64,000 nt of DNA from positions 124,001-188,000 of the forward strand of contig NZ_CP014766.1 in the NCBI RefSeq assembly GCF_001611675.1. The letters are read 5' to 3'. The position numbers and the translations under genes are program-made. How positions within the stretch are numbered: position 1 is the stretch's first letter; every line of letters begins with the position of its first letter. Shown piece by piece: positions 35,942-44,758 of this stretch. The notes under the pieces are model-generated. The model saw only the letters and a list, made by a program, of their open reading frames with translations, did no database searches and was not told the origin of the DNA. Source of the stretch: Pontibacter akesuensis (GTDB lineage Bacteria; Bacteroidota; Bacteroidia; Cytophagales; Hymenobacteraceae).

Positions 35942-37205
35942 AGGTCTTTGCTGTTGTCCTGTTAGCTTTGTTTCGGTGTCTGTAGTAAAAGGCAATCCCT
36001 GAAAACACTCCAAGAATCTGGTTCCAGAGCGTACGGTACTGGAAACGGTACGCAGGAAAGCCCTTGATGATGGCGCGGCTGTAATTGATTAAAAAAATAT
36101 TGACCAGGTGCTTACGGTACCTAGCCTGCGGGTGTTGCTGCTGCTGCATCAGGGCAGCGGCGGCATGCCCGCGCATGTAACTGTAGATTTGCTTTTTCAG
36201 ACCTGCCATGTCCCGGCGGTGTTCATGAAACACGATGGCCCTGGGAGTGTACAGAATTTTTCCGCCTTCAGCCAAAATTCTGTACCACATTTCAGAATCG
36301 CCGTTACAGCCTGCCGCACCGGCATCGAGCAGCTCGTTGAAAAGACCTGTACGCTCAAATATGCTTCTGCGGAAGGCCATGTTCGCCCCTGCGCCTATGC
36401 GCCACACCGGCGGCCCCTGCGCAAGCGTAGCGTTAAAAAAGTTAGCATCATACTGCTTATCCGTGTAGCCCCGGTTAAAGCTCCAATGCTTCTCAAAGAT
36501 CAGTTGCGCTTCGGTCTCCAGAGCCGATGCAAGCACCAGGCCGGTTATGGCCGCTACTTCGGGATCTTCGAATGCCTGCCATACCTGGTAAACCCACAGG
36601 GGATGCACCACCACATCGTCATCTATGAACGCAACAAGAGGAAAACGGGCATGCAGCACACCCGTGTTTCTGGCGATGTCCAGCCCCGCCCTCGGTTCCG
36701 GCACATACCGCACATTTTCCAGTTGCCGCACCACCTCCTGCGTGCTATCATCGGCAGGGGCATTGTCTACCACCACAATTTCAGCGGGAATGCAGTCCGA
36801 CTGCATTAAAAGCTGCAGGCAGCGGCTAAGTTGCACTGCCCGGTTGCGGGTGCAGATCACGACAGAAACAGGAACGGCTTCCGGAACAGTTTCCGTTTGC
36901 CACCGGGCAAAAGCTGTCTCCATCCATTCCTTCCATGCTTCAAACTGCATTCCCGCTATACCTGGCCGCTCCTGTTCTGAAGTTGAAGTATAAAAAGCAA
37001 GCGCGGGCGCTATGGCGGCAGTAACTTTTTTGTAGAATTCGGCTTCTATTTGTGCCTCCCCTGGTGCGATGAAAAGGTGCCCTAAGGCAAACTCCTTCCA
37101 CCAGAAAACCAGGTACGCACCCTGCTGCTGCACGCCAGGCACAGGCATGCTTTTCACATCGTGCAAGTGTAGGTGGGTGATATGGTAGGGTAAAACAGGC
37201 GGCAT
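35922..37205 (-). CDS. Glycosyltransferase family 2 with N-terminal extension
   Basis: A 427-residue protein. The ATG at 37205 (MPPVLPYHITHLHLHD) lies 17 bases after the Wzt-like stop; a start at 37304 would overlap that gene. About 115 residues of unrecognised N-terminal sequence (Trp- and His-containing, YLVFWWKEFALGHL) precede the GT2 domain: VSVVICTRNRAVQLSRCL, VVDNAPADD, GLDIARNTGV, AFIDDDVVV (DxD) and GCNGDSEMWYRIL. The order next to Wzt suggests an early step or an adaptor that binds the exporter, but this is speculative. Confidence 0.86.
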   Translation of the reverse strand: MPPVLPYHITHLHLHDVKSMPVPGVQQQGAYLVFWWKEFALGHLFIAPGEAQIEAEFYKKVTAAIAPALAFYTSTSEQERPGIAGMQFEAWKEWMETAFARWQTETVPEAVPVSVVICTRNRAVQLSRCLQLLMQSDCIPAEIVVVDNAPADDSTQEVVRQLENVRYVPEPRAGLDIARNTGVLHARFPLVAFIDDDVVVHPLWVYQVWQAFEDPEVAAITGLVLASALETEAQLIFEKHWSFNRGYTDKQYDANFFNATLAQGPPVWRIGAGANMAFRRSIFERTGLFNELLDAGAAGCNGDSEMWYRILAEGGKILYTPRAIVFHEHRRDMAGLKKQIYSYMRGHAAAALMQQQQHPQARYRKHLVNIFLINYSRAIIKGFPAYRFQYRTLWNQILGVFSGIAFYYRHRNKANRTTAKTYAHSAG

Positions 37206-37222
37206 AGAAGTATAAAGACAAC

Positions 37223-38506
37223 CTAATGAAGTACCAGGTCTGATTTCTGAGTCAGGCGGAAAGGCAACTGCGGCCGAACGGCTCCCCACCATTTCCCAAA
37301 CCATTTGATATCGCCCCGGTAATCTTCCAAATCAAAGGCCAGGCACTCCTCGAACTCAAATAGGGGAATGGAATTATCTCTGGAGGCAACCAGGGTGATA
37401 AAATAAGAGCCATCGTTCAGGAAGTTGCCGGGAATAGTAACCTCTCCCTCTATCAACCCCTTATCAAACAGTTTTGCGGCTGACGGGAGATCAAATATGC
37501 ATTCGCCGGTATAGGAAAAAAGAACAAGGCTGGTGCTTAGCAGAACATCATCGCTCATGTTCCATAGTTGGAACTTCACCGTAAGTGGCACACGAATGTC
37601 CAGAATGTCTCCTGGGTTTTCGAGGTGCGGGACAAGCTCCACTGATTTGAAACGCACCTTCTCATTGCCTGGCGCCTGTGCCGGCGATTCCCAACTTTGC
37701 TTCAGCCTGTACTTCTGCACTCCGGCAATGTACTTGTTCACCACAGTGGCTACATCTCCGTTCTCCATGAGTTTGCCCCTCTGTAACCAAATGGCCCTGT
37801 CACAGAGGTTGTTAATGGCCTGCATGCTGTGGCTCACAAACAAAATGGTTCTACCATCAGCCTGCGACACCTCCCTCATTTTTCCCAGGCATTTCTTCTG
37901 GAAATCTGCGTCACCCACAGCTAGCACTTCATCCACAATCAGAATATCCGGCTCCAGGTGCGCCGCTACCGCGAAGGCCAGCCGCACGTACATACCCGAT
38001 GAATAGCGCTTCACGGGCGTATCAATAAACTTTTCTATACCTGAAAAAGCGACAATTTCATCGAATTTGGCTTTAATTTCATCTCGCCGCATCCCTAAAA
38101 TGTAGCCGCTGATGTAGATGTTCTCTCTGCCCGTGAGTTCCTGGTGAAAACCCGTTCCCACCTCCAGCAGGCTGCTCACTTTGCCGTTGCCGTGAACGGT
38201 GCCGCTGGTGGGTTTTACTATTCTGGATATAATCTTCAACAAGGTGGACTTGCCCGAGCCGTTGCTCCCGATAATGCCTAGGGCCTCGCCTTTGTTCACG
38301 CTGAAGTTAATGTCTTTGAGCGCCCACAAAAACTGCTTGTTAGCGGCAATAGCCTCCTCACTCTCCAGCTTAAAAAAAGGATTCTCCTTTTTCAATACAG
38401 ACGTAGACCACCAGCGCTGCAAGTCCTGCCGCAGTGAGCCGGTGCCGATAGTGCCCAGGCGGTACAGTTTCGACAACTCCTCCACTCTTATAACTTCTTC
38501 TCCCAT
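37223..38506 (-). CDS. ABC transporter ATP-binding protein for polysaccharide export (Wzt-like)
   Basis: A 427-residue protein with two parts. Residues 1-250 are an ABC ATPase: Walker A IGSNGSGKSTLL, signature YSSGMYVRLAFA, Walker B ILIVDEVLAVGD and switch His in FVSHSM. Residues 270-427 form a beta-rich C-terminal domain like Wzt_C, which in O9a/O8 Wzt reads the modified non-reducing end of the polymer. The methyltransferase in the same operon fits that idea. It lies 14 bases after the permease gene. Confidence 0.93.
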   Translation of the reverse strand: MGEEVIRVEELSKLYRLGTIGTGSLRQDLQRWWSTSVLKKENPFFKLESEEAIAANKQFLWALKDINFSVNKGEALGIIGSNGSGKSTLLKIISRIVKPTSGTVHGNGKVSSLLEVGTGFHQELTGRENIYISGYILGMRRDEIKAKFDEIVAFSGIEKFIDTPVKRYSSGMYVRLAFAVAAHLEPDILIVDEVLAVGDADFQKKCLGKMREVSQADGRTILFVSHSMQAINNLCDRAIWLQRGKLMENGDVATVVNKYIAGVQKYRLKQSWESPAQAPGNEKVRFKSVELVPHLENPGDILDIRVPLTVKFQLWNMSDDVLLSTSLVLFSYTGECIFDLPSAAKLFDKGLIEGEVTIPGNFLNDGSYFITLVASRDNSIPLFEFEECLAFDLEDYRGDIKWFGKWWGAVRPQLPFRLTQKSDLVLH

Positions 38507-38520
38507 ACTTATACTTATGG

Positions 38521-39375
38521 CTACACAACGTCTATTAATTTATCGCCCTGCTTGTTGAACACAAGCACGGCGCCGGCAAGCAAGATCACGATAAAGAGCA
38601 TGCTGTACCCCAACTGCAATACGGTAACTGCCCCTTCGCCCAACAAGGCAAACCGGAACAACTCAAAGAGCGGTGTCAGCGGGTTAATCTGCACAATCCA
38701 GCGCACATCCTCCGGAACGGTCAGTACCGAATAAATAACGGGGGTTACGAACATGAACAGCCGAATTCCGAGTGTTACCAGGTTGATAACATCCCGGTAC
38801 TTGGCCGTGAGCACAGAGGAGATAAGCCCCAGGGCCAGGCCCATCATTCCCACAAAGGCCACCACCACAGGCAGCACCAGCACCCACGAGGTGAAGGAAA
38901 ATGTTAGTCCGAGGAACAGCCAGTAGTAGGCCACCAGCAAGAGCAGCAGCAGCAATTGTATGGCAAACCGGATAAAATGCGTGCTTACCACCGATAGCGG
39001 CATAACAATGCGCGGAAAGTATACTTTACTGAAGATATGCGCATTGTCTTTGAAGGTGAAAGCCGTTCCGCTAAAACTGTCGCTGAAGAAGTTCCAAAGC
39101 ACTATGCCGGAGAAATAAAACAGAACCGGCGGAATAGTGCCCGTGGGAATACCAACCAGCTTTCCGAAAACAAGCACATACGTCACCAGTGTTAACACAG
39201 GCTGTAACAACACCCACACCGGACCAAGTATAGTTTGCTGGTAATTCAGCAGAAAGTCACGCCGGATCAGGCTGCCCACCAAATGACGGTAGCTCCAGAG
39301 ATTTTTGAAGTTCCACCCCCAGTAGCTTGTTCCCGAATCTATTTTCCACTCCCAGGCTTTTTCAGCTGCAGACAT
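38521..39375 (-). CDS. ABC transporter permease for polysaccharide export (Wzm-like)
   Basis: A 284-residue ABC-2 type permease with six membrane helices. The amphipathic N-terminus (LWSYRHLVGSLIRRDFLL NYQQT) precedes helix 1 and LGPVWVLLQPVLTLVTYV, a typical O-antigen/teichoic exporter signature. It is the first gene of the minus-strand operon; its upstream region (39376-39858) should hold the promoter. With Wzt it forms a complete exporter, separate from the Wzx/Wzy system at the left side of the window. Confidence 0.93.
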   Translation of the reverse strand: MSAAEKAWEWKIDSGTSYWGWNFKNLWSYRHLVGSLIRRDFLLNYQQTILGPVWVLLQPVLTLVTYVLVFGKLVGIPTGTIPPVLFYFSGIVLWNFFSDSFSGTAFTFKDNAHIFSKVYFPRIVMPLSVVSTHFIRFAIQLLLLLLLVAYYWLFLGLTFSFTSWVLVLPVVVAFVGMMGLALGLISSVLTAKYRDVINLVTLGIRLFMFVTPVIYSVLTVPEDVRWIVQINPLTPLFELFRFALLGEGAVTVLQLGYSMLFIVILLAGAVLVFNKQGDKLIDVV

Positions 39376-39858
39376 ATGCTGTTTTTGGATGTTTAGTTAA
39401 TCAGAAAAGTAGCCTTTTGCACCGGCTCCTCTTGTTGAAGAAGCTTAATTGAGGCATACTTCATTTACTTGAAATAAAATTCACTACTTAAAGCCAAGTC
39501 TGTTATGCTTGGTTTATGGCAAACTATTCTACTCATACTCCTATACCAAGCAAGTATACATATACTCCTATACTAGTTAAAGGTTCTGCTCTTATTTCAA
39601 TTGATACTAAAAAGTGTATAATTTTAGATTAGCTGTGTAATGGACTTTTACCTGTACTTGCTCATTATGGAAGTATAAAAGAGTAGTTGCTCGTTTGTAG
39701 AATATCAGCTTTGGGCAGGCTAATGTTGTTCATTTAAAAAACCTGATTTGGGTTCATGAGCCATCTGCAACTATTACCTGAATGCTGCATTAAAGTTAAT
39801 CTAAGCAAACATCTTGTGTTCCAGTTCATCCGATTTAACTTAGAATGTAGGTCTCATT
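39376..39858. other. Divergent intergenic region with a 12-base direct repeat
   Basis: 483 AT-rich bases between the Wzm-like gene (minus) and the RluA-like fragment (plus). ATACTCCTATAC occurs twice (39535-39546 and 39562-39573), 27 bases apart start to start. An AAGTATA (39552-39558) lies between the copies and another at about 39671. No perfect TAnnTTTG is seen; CAGCTTTG and TCATTTTG are one base off. No gene is seen. The repeats could be a regulator site for the exporter operon. Confidence 0.5.
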
Positions 39859-40752
39859 TTGAGAAACACATTTTATGACTTAAAGAATGGCCTCTACATT
39901 CATTCCTTCTCCCTACCTTTGCCCGCGAATAACGTAAAGTGTATACGCTTGCCACAGCCCCTACTTCCTGACACCTCGCTTTTCACTCCTTTTCTGGAAA
40001 TACCCAAAGCACTCACCTTACCTGCTAAATTCAACTATCCCTTTCAGTACGTACCTCACCCGCTTAGCCTGCTGGCTGCAGAAAAGCTACAGGCTTACCT
40101 TAGGGAGCAGCAGGACTGGGAACATAATTTTGGATTACTTCAAGGGCAGGAAGGAAATATAATTGGAAAAATGTTTGGGGTGCTGGTAGTGCGAACGCAG
40201 AAGGGACAACTTGGCTACCTTTCAGCGTTCTCAGGTAAACTTGCAGGCGGGTACCATCATGCAGGCTTTGTACCGCCGGTTTTTGATGCACTGCAGGAAG
40301 GCAGCTTTCTGAATTCTGGAATGCAGGAACTAACCCGCATTAATCAGGAAATAAAGGCGCTTCAGGACCTGAAAGAAGAGGAAAACCTGAACAGAATCAA
40401 AAGACTGCAACAGCTACGCAAATCAAACTCCATTGCCTTGCAGGGAAAACTGTTTGATCAATATCATTTCATGAATCAGGCCGGCGAAACAAAGAGCCTG
40501 CGGCACATTTTCAGGAAAGAGACGCATAAGAATCCTCCAGCCGGTGCCGGTGAATGCGCCGCTCCAAAACTTTTACACTTCGCCTTTCAAAACAATTTGA
40601 CGCCCATATCTATGGCAGAGTTCTGGTGGGGACTGTCACCTAAATCTGCACACTGGAAACACGGCCACTACTACCCCGCCTGCCGCGAGAAATGCGCCCC
40701 TATTCTGGCACACATGCTACAGGGTATGGCGCTAGAGGAACAGCAGCGGTAA
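39859..40752 (+). pseudogene. RluA-family pseudouridine synthase, N-terminal domain only (catalytic half absent)
   Basis: A 297-residue frame that matches the Bacteroidota-specific N-terminal half of large RluA-type proteins: GKMFGVLVVRTQKGQLGYLS, FSGKLAGGYHHAGFVPP, a coiled-coil (about 155-195), ALQGKLFDQYHFMN, NPPAGAGECAAPKLLHFAF, MAEFWWGLSPKS and HGHYYPACREKCAPILAHML. In relatives about 230 catalytic residues, with the HRLD motif, follow. Here a stop comes 10 residues after HMLQGMALEE, and the next 140 bases encode no catalytic remnant in any frame I read. It starts with TTG at 39859, as no upstream ATG is in frame. Either a decayed gene or a stand-alone domain; the intact long frame favours a recent or retained truncation. 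Confidence 0.75.
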
Positions 40753-40862
40753 ATCCTGTGCTGCTTCTGCTGATAAGGGAAACAAAAAAGAAAACGCAGG
40801 TAACGCGCGTGGGGAGAACTGCAGACAGAAATCTTTCCTGAGTAGCCTCACTTTTGAAAGAT

Positions 40863-40897
40863 AAAAAGGCCTTGTACCATATGTACAAGGCCTTTTT
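40863..40897 (-). terminator. Perfect bidirectional terminator downstream of tRNA-Ser
   Basis: A perfect 15-base stem, AAAAAGGCCTTGTAC / GTACAAGGCCTTTTT, with a 5-base loop CATAT. T-runs stand on both strands. It begins two bases beyond the tRNA 3' end on the minus strand, so it is the tRNA terminator, and it may also stop plus-strand transcription from the RluA-like fragment. Confidence 0.92.
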
Positions 40898-40898
40898 G

Positions 40899-40986
40899 CA
40901 GAGAGTGAGGGATTCGAACCCTCGATACCCTTTTGAGGTATACACACTTTCCAGGCGTGCTCCTTCAACCACTCGGACAACTCTCT
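40899..40986 (-). tRNA. tRNA-Ser (GGA)
   Basis: An 88-base class II tRNA on the minus strand. The acceptor arms AGAGAGT and ACTCTCT pair fully, with discriminator G. The anticodon stem-loop is CACGC-CTGGAAA-GTGTG, so the anticodon is GGA (reads UCC/UCU). A long variable arm (about TATACCTCAAAAGGGTATC) and the T-arm GAGGG-TTCGAAT-CCCTC are clear. CCA is not encoded. It lies between the truncated RluA-like frame and the asparaginase gene. Confidence 0.95.
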
Positions 40987-41037
40987 TTGATGGTGCAAAT
41001 ATACGTTATTCTGGTTTACATCTGCAAGTATGGCACC

Positions 41038-42111
41038 TTATACTTCTATGGTTATTTCACCGCGCAGGTTCTGTTCCAGCAGCAAAACGCTTTCCTGATA
41101 CGGCAGGCCCTGCCCCAGCACATACATCAGCTTCGTGATGGCAGCCTCTGTGGTGATGTCTGCCCCGCCAATCACGCCCAGTTCCAGCAGGTAGCGGCTG
41201 GTTTCGTAGTTCCCCTGGCGCACACGGCCCTCATCGCACTGCGACACATTCAGGATCAGCACATCGCGCCGGATAGCACCGCCCAATAATTCAAGAAGCC
41301 AGGGCGCTGTCGGAGCGTTTCCTGCACCAAAAGTTTCCAGCACCAGGCCTCTTATTTCCGGTGCCTCGACTATACTTCTCACCATGGAGGGTGTAATGCC
41401 GGGGAAAAGCTTCAGGATGGCCACCCTATCATCGAATTGGTAGTGGACGCGGAACGGGTAATCCGTATGCTTTCCGACGGCGCTCCAGAAGTAGTCTATA
41501 TTCACTCCTGCCTTTGCCAGCGGCGGGTAATTTTCTGACTTAAAAGCGTTATACTGGCTGCTTTCTACTTTTTTGGCCCTGTTGCCACGCAGCAGCAGGT
41601 TATGGAAGTAGATGCACACTTCTGGCACCGCGCTTTTACCATTTATTTTCGTGGCCGCAATCTGCAGGGCCGAGATTAAATTTTCCCGTGCATCTGTCCG
41701 TACACGCCCAATAGGCACCTGCGCCCCCGTAAAGATGACAGGCTTTTGCAGGTTCTCCAGCATATAACTTAAAGCAGAGGCACTGTAGGCCATGGTGTCG
41801 GTGCCGTGCAGAATCACAAAGCCATCGTAGTAGCTGTAGTTTTCCTCTACAAGGCGCGCCAGCTGGTGCCAATCTGCAATCGTTACGTTAGAGGAGTCGA
41901 TAGCGGGCTCCAGGCTCACCACCGTGAGCAGGAAGTTAAACTGCCTCAGCTCCGGCACCTTCTCAATAATCTGGCTGAAGTTAAAGGGCACCAGGTGCTT
42001 ATTTTCCTCATCAAACACCATCCCAATGGTGCCACCTGTGTATATAATCAGGATGGACGCCTCTGGATTTTCGGGTGCGGCGGTGTCGATGTCTACTTTC
42101 ACAAAATCCAT
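41038..42111 (-). CDS. ansA: Type I L-asparaginase
   Basis: A 357-residue cytoplasmic asparaginase hydrolysing asparagine to aspartate and ammonia. Seen: the first catalytic Thr in ILIIYTGGTIGM, the second in FVILHGTDTMAYS, then GAQVPIGRVRTDARENLISA and LETFGAGNAP. No signal peptide, as expected for type I enzymes. It lies 2 bases after the TatD-family gene, so they are probably co-transcribed. Confidence 0.94.
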   Translation of the reverse strand: MDFVKVDIDTAAPENPEASILIIYTGGTIGMVFDEENKHLVPFNFSQIIEKVPELRQFNFLLTVVSLEPAIDSSNVTIADWHQLARLVEENYSYYDGFVILHGTDTMAYSASALSYMLENLQKPVIFTGAQVPIGRVRTDARENLISALQIAATKINGKSAVPEVCIYFHNLLLRGNRAKKVESSQYNAFKSENYPPLAKAGVNIDYFWSAVGKHTDYPFRVHYQFDDRVAILKLFPGITPSMVRSIVEAPEIRGLVLETFGAGNAPTAPWLLELLGGAIRRDVLILNVSQCDEGRVRQGNYETSRYLLELGVIGGADITTEAAITKLMYVLGQGLPYQESVLLLEQNLRGEITIEV

Positions 42112-42113
42112 AC

Positions 42114-42881
42114 CTACAGCTTAAAGAGGTTCAGCGCGTTTACAGTAGTCTGCTCAGCTATTTCCTGCAGCGGCTTCTCCAGCAGGTCGGCCACGCGTTG
42201 CGCAATCAGGGGCAGGTACACGGGCTCGTTGCGTTTGCCACGGTGCGGGGCAGGTGCCAGGTAAGGGCAATCCGTTTCCAGCACCAGGTCCTCGGGTTGC
42301 AGGTGCGGAATCACTTTGTCCATGCCGCCATTCTTAAAGGTTGCCACGCCGCCAATGCCCATCAGGAAACCTAGCTTTTTTACTTTCTCGGCTTCCTCGA
42401 GCGTGCCGCTGAAGCAGTGGAAAATCCCTTTCAGCGTGCCATCCTGCGCGGCAGAGATAATCTCGTAGGTTTCTTCAAACGAATCGCGGGTGTGAAGCAC
42501 GATGGGCAGTTTATACTTCTTAGCCAGTTCCACCTGCACCTTAAGAGCCTCCTGCTGCTGCGGTAGGAAGGATTTATCCCAGTAAAGGTCTATGCCACAC
42601 TCGCCCACGGCCGCAAACGAATGTTTGCCTAGCCACTCCTCCACCAAGTATAGCTCCTTCTCAAATCCCTTTTCTACGGAAGTCGGGTGCAGGCCCATCA
42701 TGGGGATACACTGGCCCGGGTACTTCACCTCGGCCTCCAACATGGCATCAATAGAAGTATGGTCGATGTTGGGCATGTATATTCTGCTTACCCCCTCCTG
42801 CTGTGCCCGCTCCACCGCCTCGGCACGGTCAGCGTTAAACTTTTCTGAATAAATATGTGCGTGCGAATCAATCAAGTTCAT
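42114..42881 (-). CDS. TatD-family metal-dependent DNase/hydrolase
   Basis: A 255-residue TIM-barrel metal hydrolase: MNLIDSHAHIYSE (H7, H9), GLHPTSVEK, AVGECGIDLYWD (metal Glu), PIVLHTRDSFEE, IFHCFSGT and LVLETDCPYLAP (metal Asp). The order is that of TatD/YcfH proteins, which act as 3'-5' DNases or RNases or in tRNA quality control. It is coupled to ansA. Confidence 0.93.
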   Translation of the reverse strand: MNLIDSHAHIYSEKFNADRAEAVERAQQEGVSRIYMPNIDHTSIDAMLEAEVKYPGQCIPMMGLHPTSVEKGFEKELYLVEEWLGKHSFAAVGECGIDLYWDKSFLPQQQEALKVQVELAKKYKLPIVLHTRDSFEETYEIISAAQDGTLKGIFHCFSGTLEEAEKVKKLGFLMGIGGVATFKNGGMDKVIPHLQPEDLVLETDCPYLAPAPHRGKRNEPVYLPLIAQRVADLLEKPLQEIAEQTTVNALNLFKL

Positions 42882-43029
42882 GTATACTTTTTTTTAGCAT
42901 TGAATAGATCAATGCAGTGCCACCTCATTTTAGAGCCGCAAGTTAGGAATTTATCCGCTGCCAGCTGAAACGGTCAGGCAAGAGACATCTTTGTACTTTC
43001 TAACTCTCTCAGTCCCCAACCTTCAACTG

Positions 43030-44124
43030 CTAATACTTCCTCCCTTTCCAGTTCGTTTTTATTGGCAGGAAGAAGTACACGATAAGTATGATGGAGGAAA
43101 CAACCAGGTACAATTCGAACAGCGGGTACATCCACCAGGCAGTGGTGCGGCCAACGCGTCGCAGGCAGATGCGCAGAAATAAACTCTGCAGCACCAGTTT
43201 GAATGTAAAAATAGCCAGCATCACCCCCACCGAAGTATAGGCAAAAAATGGAAGCAGCACGGGGTAATAAGCCGAGTGCAGAATGAAGATGATGGCCATG
43301 TAAAAGGGCAAGTGCATGGAGCCGCGCATCCAGCGCCTGCGCTGGTCCAGGTAAGATTTTAAATTTTCAGGGGGCGTGGAAAGCGCCAGCACCTCCTTAC
43401 TGTATATGTTCCGGAAGCCCCAACCGCGCTTCAGTACCTGGTTAAAAATGGCGATATCCTCGGTAATGGAGAAGTCAATGCCTTCGTACCCCCCCACCTC
43501 CTCATAGGCCCGCCGGCGCAGCAGCATATTATTCCCCATGGTTGTCACGCGCAGGTTCAGGTCCGACACCACCTGTATCAGCCCCAGCGCATACAGCCAG
43601 TCCAGCGCCAGGAGTTTGGCGAAAAAGCCTTTTCCGGCCGTGGTGGTGATGCCCGTTACCACTCCTATTTTCTCGTTCTCCAACCCGGCCAGCATAGTTT
43701 CGATCCATTGCGGCGGCACAGCAATGTCGGCATCAGTGTAAAAGAAATAGTTGGTGGTGGCAAGTTTGGCCAGGTGCGCCAGCACATTGGCTTTGCCCTT
43801 TGCCTTGCCTAACGTATGGGTGATGGTGATACAGGTATGGTTCGGCTTGTCGCTGATAAACGCGTCGATCACCGCACGGGTGTTGTCGGTGGAGGCATCG
43901 TCGCCGATCAGCACCTCAATCTTGTCTTTAGGGTAATTTAGCTGCTCCAACGCCTGCAGGCAGCGTAAGACAGTATGCTCCTCGTTTCGGGCGGCTATAA
44001 GTATACTTACAGGCGGAAAGTCTGTCAGAGATGCGGCATATTGTTTCCTGTTGAAGAGAAGCAGGGCAAGCAAAACAAAAAAAAGGGTGAAGTAAAGTAT
44101 AAAATAGGCTACCGATACAATCAT
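43030..44124 (-). CDS. Membrane glycosyltransferase family 2 (QxxRW type)
   Basis: A 364-residue GT2: an N-terminal membrane helix, VSILIAARNEEHTVLRCL, VLIGDDASTDNT, FFYTDADIAV (DxD), FSITEDIAIFNQVL (acceptor acid) and QRRRWMRGS (QxxRW), then three C-terminal helices. This is the layout of hyaluronan/poly-GlcNAc-type synthases. It overlaps the deacetylase gene upstream by 4 bases. A coupled GT2-deacetylase pair is reminiscent of PgaC-PgaB-like poly-GlcNAc synthesis, though other parts of that system are not seen. Confidence 0.88.
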   Translation of the reverse strand: MIVSVAYFILYFTLFFVLLALLLFNRKQYAASLTDFPPVSILIAARNEEHTVLRCLQALEQLNYPKDKIEVLIGDDASTDNTRAVIDAFISDKPNHTCITITHTLGKAKGKANVLAHLAKLATTNYFFYTDADIAVPPQWIETMLAGLENEKIGVVTGITTTAGKGFFAKLLALDWLYALGLIQVVSDLNLRVTTMGNNMLLRRRAYEEVGGYEGIDFSITEDIAIFNQVLKRGWGFRNIYSKEVLALSTPPENLKSYLDQRRRWMRGSMHLPFYMAIIFILHSAYYPVLLPFFAYTSVGVMLAIFTFKLVLQSLFLRICLRRVGRTTAWWMYPLFELYLVVSSIILIVYFFLPIKTNWKGRKY

Positions 44125-44750
44125 AGAGTCTCAAAAGTATAGCCCAGCCTGTTGAAGTGCTCTAAAAAACGCGGCAGGGCATACATCATGTTTCGTTTAG
44201 CTTTCAGGCTGTCGTGAAATACGATAATGCTGCCGCTTTGGGTATACTTAATTGACTTGCGCAGGCAAGTTTCGGGTGAGAGGCTTTGGTCGTAATCGTT
44301 GGTGAGCACATCCCACATGATAATCTCGTAATTGGGTTGCAGTTGCCGGCCCTGTGCCCTTGTGATGCGCCCGTACGGTGGCCGGAACAACTTTCGGTTA
44401 GCCTGCTGCAGCTTTTCCACCTCCTGCTGGCATCGCTGGGTATTGTCCAGGTATGGCTGCATGGCAGTGTTCCAGCCCTTCAGGTGGTGGTACGTATGGT
44501 TTGCCAGCAAATGGCCCTCTGCAACTAATCCATTCGCAATCTCCGGGTGCTTGTACAGGTTGTCTCCCACGCAGAAGAACGTCGCCTTTGCCCCATACTT
44601 GCGCAATTGCTCAAGAACCCAGGGCGTCACCTCCGGAATTGGCCCGTCATCAAACGTAAGAAACAGTTGCTTGCCCTGCACCTCCCTATGCCACGTATAC
44701 CGGGGCATCAGCTTTTTGAGCAACCAGGGCGTTTTGTAAAGGCGGAGCAA
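44121..44750 (-). CDS. Polysaccharide deacetylase (NodB homology domain)
   Basis: A 209-residue CE4 enzyme: LFLTFDDGPIPEVT (catalytic and metal Asp), KATFFCVGDN, LLANHTYHHLKG (metal His pair), RPPYGRI and IVFHDSLKA. All motifs are intact. It starts with TTG at 44750; the residues before the first ATG (LRLYKTPWLLKKL) look like the usual start of this family in Bacteroidota. No clear signal peptide, so it may be peripheral to the membrane. It ends in an ATGA overlap with the GT2 gene. Confidence 0.9.
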   Translation of the reverse strand: MLRLYKTPWLLKKLMPRYTWHREVQGKQLFLTFDDGPIPEVTPWVLEQLRKYGAKATFFCVGDNLYKHPEIANGLVAEGHLLANHTYHHLKGWNTAMQPYLDNTQRCQQEVEKLQQANRKLFRPPYGRITRAQGRQLQPNYEIIMWDVLTNDYDQSLSPETCLRKSIKYTQSGSIIVFHDSLKAKRNMMYALPRFLEHFNRLGYTFETL

Positions 44751-44758
44751 TTTTTTTA

